Assembly: GCF_009268105.1 (NCBI RefSeq)
Contig: NZ_VWXM01000019.1
Span: forward strand, 1 to 6,486
Direction of reading: 5' to 3'
DNA: 6,486 bases
Origin: Candidatus Phytoplasma sacchari
GTDB taxonomy: Bacteria; Bacillota_I; Bacilli_A; Acholeplasmatales; Acholeplasmataceae
Below the pieces are notes generated by a model. It did not search any database and was not told the origin of the DNA. It saw only the letters and a program-made list of their open reading frames with translations. The position numbers and the translations under genes are program-made. The number at the start of each line of letters is the position of its first letter. The first letter of the stretch is position 1. Below are positions 1-4,460 of the stretch, in pieces.

Positions 1-124
1 AAATTACTTCTTTAATATTTTGATTATCTAACAGAACAATCGCTAAAACAGCTTGTTCAGCCTCTAAATAATAAGGTATGGGAAAATTTTTAAAATAATT
101 TTCTTTTAAATCATTTTTCCACAT
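1..124 (-). CDS. dnaB: DnaB-type replicative DNA helicase, N-terminal fragment (runs off left edge)
   Basis: The minus strand from ATG at 124-122 reads MWKNDLKENYFKNF and then PIPYYLEAEQAVLAIVLLDN, followed by QNIKEVI at the window edge. The LEAEQAVL...LLDN pattern is the hallmark start of the DnaB N-terminal domain (usually P-NLEAEQ-VLG-ILLDN), which builds the hexamer collar and contacts DnaG primase. DnaB unwinds DNA at the replication fork in the cytoplasm. Only 41 codons are present, so the RecA-like motor is not visible. The start overlaps the end of the upstream 142-aa gene by 14 nt, implying translational coupling in one operon. An AGGTG ribosome site lies 6 nt before the ATG. Phytoplasmas carry extra dnaB copies in potential mobile units; the odd upstream neighbour favours such a copy over the chromosomal one, but that is inference. 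Confidence 0.85.
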   Translation of the reverse strand, partial: MWKNDLKENYFKNFPIPYYLEAEQAVLAIVLLDNQNIKEVI

Positions 125-539
125 GGCATACACCTATTTTTTTATTTAAGAAACCGTATCGATCATAATTTTCAGTATAGATAAACCCACCATTGACCAC
201 ATCATATTCGGTATATCTTTTCAGTTGGCCGGAAGCATAATAAATTTTTTCATTAATTAGTTTTTGATGTTGTAAAGAATATTTTTGATAACTTCTTAAA
301 ACTTGGTTGCGATAAAAAAGCCATTGATGTCTAATTTGATTTTCTGAATCAACAATAATTATTTCTTTTACTGATTTCCGATAAAGACTCAAAGGGTTTT
401 TAAATTGTTTTTCTGAATTGGCAATAATTATTTTTTTGACTGATTCTCTGTTTTTTTTTAGAAAATAAATGACTTCTTTGTTGGAAAAACATAGAATTGG
501 GTCGTTATGAATACTAATTTCTATTTCTTTAAGATTCAT
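111..539 (-). CDS. Hypothetical protein, 142 aa, with internal 23-residue tandem repeat, upstream of dnaB
   Basis: I do not recognise a named family with certainty. The protein has no signal peptide or membrane segment and looks cytoplasmic. Residues 33-55 and 56-78 are adjacent 23-residue repeats, each of the form SVK(K/E)III..SE.Q......YR(K/N). Residues 98-135 (KIYYASGQLKRYTEYD and onward) have the spaced Tyr/Gly/Asp look of the YY..G.L..Y.EYD repeats (DUF2963-like, MORN-like) common in phytoplasma proteins; that link is a resemblance only. ATG at 539 is preceded by AAAAAGGA 8 nt upstream, a good ribosome site that fixes the start. The gene ends inside the start of dnaB, so the two are almost certainly co-transcribed from the promoter at 786-814. 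A role in replication or maintenance of the mobile unit is suggested only by position. Confidence 0.85.
   Translation of the reverse strand: MNLKEIEISIHNDPILCFSNKEVIYFLKKNRESVKKIIIANSEKQFKNPLSLYRKSVKEIIIVDSENQIRHQWLFYRNQVLRSYQKYSLQHQKLINEKIYYASGQLKRYTEYDVVNGGFIYTENYDRYGFLNKKIGVCHVEK
306..443 (-). repeat. Two tandem 69-bp repeats inside the 142-aa gene
   Basis: Positions 375-443 and 306-374 encode successive 23-residue repeats. The DNA is still visibly similar: the segment TTTTCTGAAT followed by CAATAATTATTT occurs near 340-365 and again near 410-433, exactly 69 bp apart. This points to an in-frame duplication with later divergence, strongest in the half encoding SVK.III..SE.Q. Confidence 0.75.
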
Positions 540-588
540 TAGTTAATATCCTTTTTCTTAACAACCTGGGGTTTTAGACAAAAGAAAA

Positions 589-631
589 AAGCCAAGCTGT
601 TTTTATTTGTTAAATAAAAAAAGCTTAGCTT
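589..631 (-). terminator. Long intrinsic terminator hairpin, usable in both directions
   Basis: AAGCCAAGCT (589-598) pairs with AGCTTAGCTT (622-631) except at one position, which is a G-U wobble on the minus strand. The inner arms TTTTTATTT (600-608) and AAATAAAAA (612-620) pair perfectly around a 3-nt loop. The minus-strand RNA ends in UUUUUUCUUUU (from 590 downward) and the plus-strand RNA in U7 (631-637), so it could work in either direction. It sits between the minus-strand promoter and its gene. Confidence 0.75.
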
Positions 632-657
632 TTTTTTGTATCTTTATATCAGTACCA

Positions 658-677
658 TTCAGACTGGGTCAGACTGG
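658..677. repeat. Tandem 10-mer with GC-richer hairpin neighbour
   Basis: TTCAGACTGG (658-667) is followed directly by GTCAGACTGG (668-677), nine of ten bases identical. The adjoining GTCTG (677-681) is complementary to CAGAC in both copies, giving mutually exclusive small stems. The 656-720 stretch is much richer in G+C than its surroundings, which argues for a constrained RNA or DNA structure. Confidence 0.6.
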
Positions 678-785
678 TCTGCTGTTGTGGAACAACTGCT
701 CCTTCATTAAAGCGACACTGTTATAAAGACACATTTTTATAATAAATTTGTAATTAAAAGAAAGTCGTTTTTTTAAACTACAAGT

Positions 786-814
786 ATTCTAACTCAAAAA
801 AAAATAAAAGTCAA
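786..814 (-). promoter_or_regulatory. Sigma-70 type promoter for the 142-aa gene/dnaB operon
   Basis: On the minus strand TTGACT (814-809) and TAGAAT (791-786) are separated by exactly 17 nt. Each box matches the TTGACA/TATAAT consensus in five of six positions. The expected start point is near 779. This is the best promoter in the window and points at the minus-strand operon on the left. Confidence 0.75.
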
Positions 815-1143
815 TATAAAAAAATAACTAACTTTTTTATAAAAGGTATTATAAGAGTGAATATAATATGAAAGAAAGTGATTTGAAAAGTTATGATGTC
901 GGAATCATTTATTAATTATTTTGTTAATTTTTGTGAATTATTTTTATTCCTATTTAGTATTGTGAGAATTTATAAATATTTTTTAAAACCTTATTATTAT
1001 CATTTAATCGAAAAAATAAGTTACTTTAATAAATAAAAAAATTAATTTGTATGAATTTATTATTTTGTGAAAGAATTACTCTATATTTAAATAAATTAAT
1101 TTAATAGTGTTTTTATTAAAATTATGGAAAAAATTTTTTTATG

Positions 1144-1152
1144 TGATAAAAT
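1144..1152 (+). promoter_or_regulatory. Candidate extended -10 promoter just before the poly-A tract
   Basis: TG-A-TAAAAT has the TGnTATAAT layout of an extended -10 element, which can work without a good -35 box. A transcript from it would start around 1159-1161, at the first bases of the A25 run, about 43 nt before the preferred GTG start. This is one of three candidates for this gene and weak on its own. Confidence 0.25.
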
Positions 1153-1160
1153 CCTTAATG

Positions 1161-1185
1161 AAAAAAAAAAAAAAAAAAAAAAAAA
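1161..1185. repeat. Homopolymer of 25 A at the 5' end of the secreted-protein gene
   Basis: An uninterrupted run of 25 A lies directly before the ribosome-binding sequence GGAG (1186-1189). If translation began at ATG 1158 the run would encode eight Lys plus the first base of Arg. If translation begins at GTG 1203 it lies in the leader or promoter region. Runs of this length are prone to slippage during replication and transcription. The exact count may also be an assembly uncertainty. Confidence 0.9.
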
Positions 1186-1202
1186 GGAGAAAAATACAGA
1201 AA

Positions 1203-1982
1203 GTGTTTTTTATTAAAGAGAAAAAATATAAAAAAATATTATTTTTAACAATTTTGTCACTATTTATAATAAATTTTTTTCTATTATGTAATAATAAAAT
1301 AATGGGTATGAATAGAAATGATTTTACAACAGCAAGTTCTTCTTCTTATTCATATAAATTAAAATTACATCCAAATTATAAAACAATAACTTCAGATCAT
1401 TTAAACAATATTCGTCAGGAAAATCAAGAACAAGAATTATTATTCTCTGATTTAAAAAATATTAAAAATATAAGATTAGATAAAATTTTAAATATTAATT
1501 CTTTAGAAGAATTAAAAGACAAATATTCTAAAATTCAGGTTATCTATTCTTTGAAATTAGAATTACTTCAATATTTACATCCTACTTTATCGCCTATTAG
1601 TCCATATCCTCTTCATAATAAACAATATTCAGAAACTCATGAAATAAATTTATCTAGTTTAAAAACAGAAATAATAGATGGCGTTTCAACATTAATTCTT
1701 CCTGATATTGTCAATAATTATCAAAAAGAAAGAAAAATTTTTAATTTTATATATAAATTTGATATGGGAGGAGATATAACATCAGAAATAGATCCTGCAT
1801 ACAACAATTATGACAATCTTTTTATGATTTTACTAAATTCATTAAATATAAAAGAAGAATACAATAGTAGATCTGAACAAAAAATTTATTTAGATCTTTT
1901 TTTAAGAACTTTTTCTTTTGTAGAAGATAAAACTCATGCTTTTTATTTTGAATTTATCTTAGAAGAAATTAATTTTCAATAA
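1203..1982 (+). CDS. Secreted protein of unknown function with SVM-like signal peptide (candidate effector)
   Basis: I do not recognise the mature protein. From GTG 1203 it has 259 residues. It begins VFFIKEKKYKK, then a hydrophobic core ILFLTILSLFIINFFLL, then CNNKIMG followed by MN; the signal probably ends after IMG (residue 35). Basic start, Ile/Phe-rich core and an -MG/MN end match phytoplasma SVM signal peptides, so Sec export of a mature protein of about 224 aa is likely. The mature part is soluble, Leu/Ile/Asn/Glu-rich, starts with a Ser-rich stretch and has no further membrane segment. The frame is open back to GTG 1107 (291 aa) and ATG 1158 (274 aa), but those lack ribosome sites and put a Lys8 run ahead of the signal. 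GTG 1203 has GGAG at 1186-1189, although the 13-nt gap is long. The gene stands alone on the plus strand. Confidence 0.75.
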   Translation: MFFIKEKKYKKILFLTILSLFIINFFLLCNNKIMGMNRNDFTTASSSSYSYKLKLHPNYKTITSDHLNNIRQENQEQELLFSDLKNIKNIRLDKILNINSLEELKDKYSKIQVIYSLKLELLQYLHPTLSPISPYPLHNKQYSETHEINLSSLKTEIIDGVSTLILPDIVNNYQKERKIFNFIYKFDMGGDITSEIDPAYNNYDNLFMILLNSLNIKEEYNSRSEQKIYLDLFLRTFSFVEDKTHAFYFEFILEEINFQ

Positions 1983-2376
1983 AATTTGAACGTTCTTAAA
2001 ATAAAAAATAATTTAAAAAATATTATAAAAATAAAATATTTTAATTATAAAAAACTACTTTTAATCAACTAATTCACTGTTTACAAAAAATTCAACAAGT
2101 ATGTTAATATACAAGAGAAAGAAAAAAAATTTTTTTATTATTTTGTCATTAAAAGTTTTTTCTAAAAAAAATTCTTTTTAATTATTAATTTTACTTCTTT
2201 TATATTTTTTTAAGACTTTTTATAATTATTAATGTTATTTTATTTAATGTTTTTATTTTCATTTTATTTTTTTATAATTTTTATAACTTTCAAAAAACTT
2301 ATTTCTTAAAAATAAAAAATAATTTTTACTTTTATTATTTTTATGAAAATTATTAAATTATAAAGGTTCAATAAAA

Positions 2377-2469
2377 ATGAAAAATAATAATAAATTTATC
2401 TTTTGTTTCAGAACACTAAATTTTATTAAAATATTAACTTTTATTAGTTTATTTTTTAAATCGAAATAA
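2377..2469 (+). CDS. Possible 30-aa small ORF or remnant of a secreted-protein leader
   Basis: ATG 2377 is preceded by AAAGG with a 10-nt gap, and the frame encodes 30 residues: a basic/Asn start (MKNNNKF), a hydrophobic stretch around FIKILTFISLFF and a basic end (KSK). This could be the start of a decayed exported protein, because its composition resembles phytoplasma signal peptides, or a small membrane peptide. In sequence this AT-rich a chance frame of this length is quite possible, so confidence is low. Confidence 0.2.
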   Translation: MKNNNKFIFCFRTLNFIKILTFISLFFKSK

Positions 2470-2558
2470 AGAACATATTTTCTTAAACATTTTCGTTTGT
2501 TTTTAATTTTATAATTATCAGATTATAATAATTTTTTTTATATTTTTGTAATTATTAT

Positions 2559-2564
2559 TATAAT
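2559..2564 (+). promoter_or_regulatory. Candidate -10 box for the secreted hydrolase gene
   Basis: A perfect TATAAT lies 143 bp before the hydrolase start. The matching -35 region (about 2536-2541) is only a T-rich run, so the call is weak. A nearer alternative, TTGTTT (2632-2637) with a poor -10 at 2655-2660, would give a shorter leader. Confidence 0.3.
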
Positions 2565-2707
2565 GAAGGGTGATTTAATAAACGATTATTAATTCATTAA
2601 AATTTTAAAAAAAATTAAAAATGAAATAAAATTGTTTATTTACTAATAAAATTTTAATTATTTAAATATTTTTTATTTTTAATTTTTAATTAAGAGGAGT
2701 AATAAAA

Positions 2708-3670
2708 TTGAATATTAAAAAAATTAATCAATTAAAATATTTCAAATTTTTAATATTTTTTTGTGTTTTGATTTTATTTTTATGGCAAAATAACAATATA
2801 GAAGCTATGTTAAATCAAGAAAGTACAAGTTATGACAATAAAAAACATTATTCTTTATTAAGACAAGATACTAAGATTTATAATAAATTTCTAAAAACAA
2901 GTAACGCTAAAGCAAATATAATAATAACACATGGTATTGGAGAAAGTTCAGAAGAATATATAAAATTAGCAGAAACTCTCACTTCATCTGGTTATAATGC
3001 ATTTATTTATGATTTAAGAAGTCACGGAAGAAGTTATAACAAAAAAAATACAGCTTATGTTGATGACTATAATATTTTTTTAGAAGATTTAAATTCAATA
3101 ATTAGTTATATTAAAAAAAATAATGATTTAAAAATTATTTTATTAGGACATAGTTTAGGTGGGATGATTAACAATAGTTATGTTTTAAAATATGATGAAG
3201 ATAAAATAGTGGGGGTTATTAATAGCTCATCACCGACAAAAATTATAAATGAAGTGAAAGATTTTTTAGATGAAAAAAAAATTAAAAAAATGAATGATAT
3301 TCCAGTATCTTCTTATGAAATATTTTCTAGAATACCTTTAAATGAAGAATTTAAACAATATCGTATTTCTTTTGTAACACCTAAATTTGTAAAAACCACT
3401 ATGATCGATAGTATTCAATATTTTGAAAAAGAACTGGAAAAAAGATCTTTTCATTATCCTAAACCTATTTTGTTACTTCACGGTATTAAAGATTTAATAA
3501 TTTCTTATGATAATAGTGTAGAAATGTTTAACAAAATTACCAATTCAACTTCAGACAAAAAATTGATTTTATATCCAGAATCATATCATAATTTATTTAA
3601 TGATTTAGATCAAAATGAAGTAACAAAAGATGTTTTAAACTGGTTGGATGTCATTTTTTGTAATAAATAA
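2708..3670 (+). CDS. Secreted alpha/beta hydrolase, monoacylglycerol lipase/lysophospholipase type
   Basis: This is a 320-aa serine hydrolase that probably cleaves an acyl ester such as a monoacylglycerol or lysophospholipid. Residues 1-33 form a signal peptide: basic start (MNIKKINQLKYFK), core FLIFFCVLILFLW, then QNNNIEA before MLN, an SVM-like end. The catalytic fold follows: HGIGESS (75-81) for the oxyanion region, YDLRSHGRS (101-109) as in PldB/Hydrolase_4 proteins, nucleophile elbow GHSLGG with Ser149, acid Asp262 in HGIKDL, and His294 in ESYHNLF. The triad is intact and the length is normal for the family plus a signal. The start is TTG 2708, fixed by GAGGAG (2694-2699) with an 8-nt gap. 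Codon use is extremely AT-rich, like the other secreted gene and unlike the minus-strand genes. No downstream partner exists. The fold and export are well supported; the substrate is unknown. Confidence 0.92.
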   Translation: MNIKKINQLKYFKFLIFFCVLILFLWQNNNIEAMLNQESTSYDNKKHYSLLRQDTKIYNKFLKTSNAKANIIITHGIGESSEEYIKLAETLTSSGYNAFIYDLRSHGRSYNKKNTAYVDDYNIFLEDLNSIISYIKKNNDLKIILLGHSLGGMINNSYVLKYDEDKIVGVINSSSPTKIINEVKDFLDEKKIKKMNDIPVSSYEIFSRIPLNEEFKQYRISFVTPKFVKTTMIDSIQYFEKELEKRSFHYPKPILLLHGIKDLIISYDNSVEMFNKITNSTSDKKLILYPESYHNLFNDLDQNEVTKDVLNWLDVIFCNK

Positions 3671-3695
3671 ATATTTTAAATTTAGAAATTTATTT
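3665..3695 (+). terminator. Possible weak terminator after the hydrolase gene
   Basis: AAATAAAT (3665-3672, overlapping the stop codon) can pair with ATTTATTT (3688-3695) around a 15-nt loop, followed by T-rich sequence. The stem is A-T only, so it would be weak; an alternative inner pairing TAAATTT/AAATTTA (3677-3692) competes with it. Confidence 0.25.
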
Positions 3696-3738
3696 ATATT
3701 TATATTACACAAATTACATTTAAAAATATTTTTAAAAA

Positions 3739-4248
3739 CAAATTATCATTATAATTTTTTCAATAAAAAAATACTATTCAATTTATTTAGCGATAATAAT
3801 GGATTTATATAAATTAGACATTATTAGCTATGCTTTTCCAGAATATCAAGATACTAACATTATCAAACAAACATTAAATCCTTTACTTTCAGGGTTAAAA
3901 TGTATTTTTCATAATGATCAAGATAGGCAATTTAATAATAATCATCATATTCAAATTCTTTTAAAATAAAAAGGATTACAAACTATTATTTCAGAATACA
4001 TTATCTCTCCCTACTAAAATTTCTGCGTGGAAAGGTTTGTAAACCAGATGATTGAAAGTTTTTTTAGTAATTTAAAAAGAGAAAAATTATTTTGCCAAAA
4101 TAACAAAAATTAACTCCTCCTCAAATCATTAAACATAAAGTAACTTAGTTTTATCGAATACTATAATCTCAAAAGAAGATTAAAATACTTAAACTATTTA
4201 TTTCCTTTTAGTTTAAACAACAAAATATTTTTATTAAAAAAACACTAA
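3739..4248 (+). pseudogene. tra5: Decayed IS3/IS150-family transposase (tra5-like), C-terminal half
   Basis: One plus-strand frame still reads as the integrase core of an IS3-type OrfB. KKYYSIYLAIIMDLYKLDII (3766-3825) matches the usual YL..IMDLY...I region, IFHNDQDRQF matches the HSDQG.QY motif with the second catalytic Asp, and NQMIESFFSNLKREKLF matches the IESFFS.LKRE motif with the catalytic Glu. IEYYNLKRRLKYLNYL is the typical C-terminal YYN..R.Q..L region. Four in-frame TAA stops (3967, 4015, 4111, 4141) break it. The N-terminal half, including the first catalytic Asp, is missing. The Asp-to-Glu spacing is 45 residues instead of 35, so an insertion of about 30 bp or compensating indels occurred. 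No protein product is possible. It marks past IS activity beside the exported hydrolase gene. Confidence 0.87.
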
Positions 4249-4460
4249 TAAAATTTTTTTATATCATTATAATTTTATCAAAAAAAGATTTTAATATAAT
4301 GTTGATATAATTTTATAACTAAAATGGATTATTAGGAAATTAATTATTTTTGAATAAATTCATTTTTTTGTTGAAAGTGTATTATTTAGGTTGTTTCCCA
4401 ACACCTGTTATTACAGTCACTGTCTGTTTCACAACCTTTTCTAATTATAATTATTTTTAA
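4249..4460. other. Intergenic region between the transposase relic and the AAA+ gene
   Basis: The first 135 bp are almost pure A/T with no gene signal. The last part (4388-4437) is distinctly GC-richer and structured, and is listed separately. A 36-codon frame runs from TTG 4350 (AGGAAA 10 nt upstream) to a TAA at 4458-4460, abutting the stop of the convergent AAA+ gene. It would encode a short hydrophobic peptide, but it crosses the inverted repeats, so a structural explanation of the sequence is preferred. Confidence 0.4.
4388..4437. repeat. GC-richer inverted-repeat element at the 3' end of the AAA+ gene
   Basis: AGGTTGT (4388-4394) and ACAACCT (4431-4437) are a perfect 7-bp inverted pair enclosing a second perfect palindrome, ACAGT-C-ACTGT (4413-4423). 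The element lies 24 bp past the stop of the AAA+ gene and could fold as a branched hairpin at the end of that transcript. On the minus strand no U tract follows, so it is not a classical intrinsic terminator. It could instead be an element boundary or a protein-binding site. Confidence 0.5.

Larger units (their letters stand above)
540..779 (-). promoter_or_regulatory. Long structured 5' leader (possible attenuator) or terminated small RNA
   Basis: Transcription from the promoter at 786-814 should begin near 779, about 240 nt before the 142-aa gene. On the transcribed (minus) strand the leader contains a GTTGT/ACAAC hairpin with a 3-nt loop (696-684) and then a CAGACC segment that can pair with either of two following CAGTCTG copies. 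The strong terminator hairpin (631-589) follows, and only after it comes the gene's ribosome site. A promoter, alternative pairings and a terminator in this order resemble a transcription attenuator. The same layout would also fit a free RNA of about 200 nt ending at the terminator. I recognise no known riboswitch or T-box core. No convincing second promoter lies between the terminator and the gene. Confidence 0.4.
815..1202. other. AT-rich intergenic region upstream of the secreted-protein gene
   Basis: No convincing gene is present. A 15-codon frame from ATG 868 (MKESDLKSYDVGIIY) has no ribosome site. Candidate plus-strand promoters are TTGTGA (931-936) with TAGTAT (955-960) at 18 nt, TTGTGA (1065-1070) with TAAATA (1088-1093) at 17 nt, and an extended -10 TGATAAAAT (1144-1152). 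None is decisive in such AT-rich sequence. Formal upstream starts for the next gene, GTG 1107 and ATG 1158, lie here without ribosome sites. Confidence 0.5.
1983..2707. other. 725-bp extremely AT-rich gene desert between two secreted-protein genes
   Basis: Nothing here can be supported as a normal gene. A promoter-like pair TTTACA (2080-2085) and TTAATA (2104-2109), 18 nt apart, leads into no reading frame. A weak AT-only hairpin (AAAATATT 2017-2024, AATATTTT 2035-2042) lies after the secreted-protein gene but lacks a T tract. A 30-codon frame at 2377-2469 and a TATAAT box at 2559-2564 are listed separately. The stretch may be an eroded gene, but no similarity is left that I can read. Confidence 0.6.

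Noticed and set aside
669..707. 12-codon leader peptide on the minus strand (MKEQLFHNSRPV) in the dnaB-operon leader
   Set aside because: It has no ribosome site before its ATG and no run of a regulatory amino acid; the sequence is better explained by hairpins and tandem repeats.
868..915. 15-codon frame MKESDLKSYDVGIIY
   Set aside because: There is no ribosome site and the frame is short. A faint resemblance to the start of an IS OrfA-type protein could not be supported.
1107..1202. N-terminal extension of the secreted protein from GTG 1107 or ATG 1158
   Set aside because: Neither start has a ribosome site, the extension adds a Lys8-Arg2 run encoded by the homopolymer, and it would bury the signal peptide about 17-32 residues inside. 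GTG 1203 follows GGAG and gives a standard leader. The longer forms cannot be fully excluded.
1260..1310. Lipoprotein signal (cysteine after FLL) in the secreted protein
   Set aside because: The residue before the cysteine is Leu rather than Gly/Ala/Ser, so the lipobox rule is not met; an ordinary cleavage after IMG fits better.
4350..4460. 36-codon plus-strand frame starting TTG and ending next to the AAA+ stop
   Set aside because: It has an AGGAAA site at a fair distance, but the region is dominated by inverted repeats, the start codon is weak and the peptide matches nothing I recognise.
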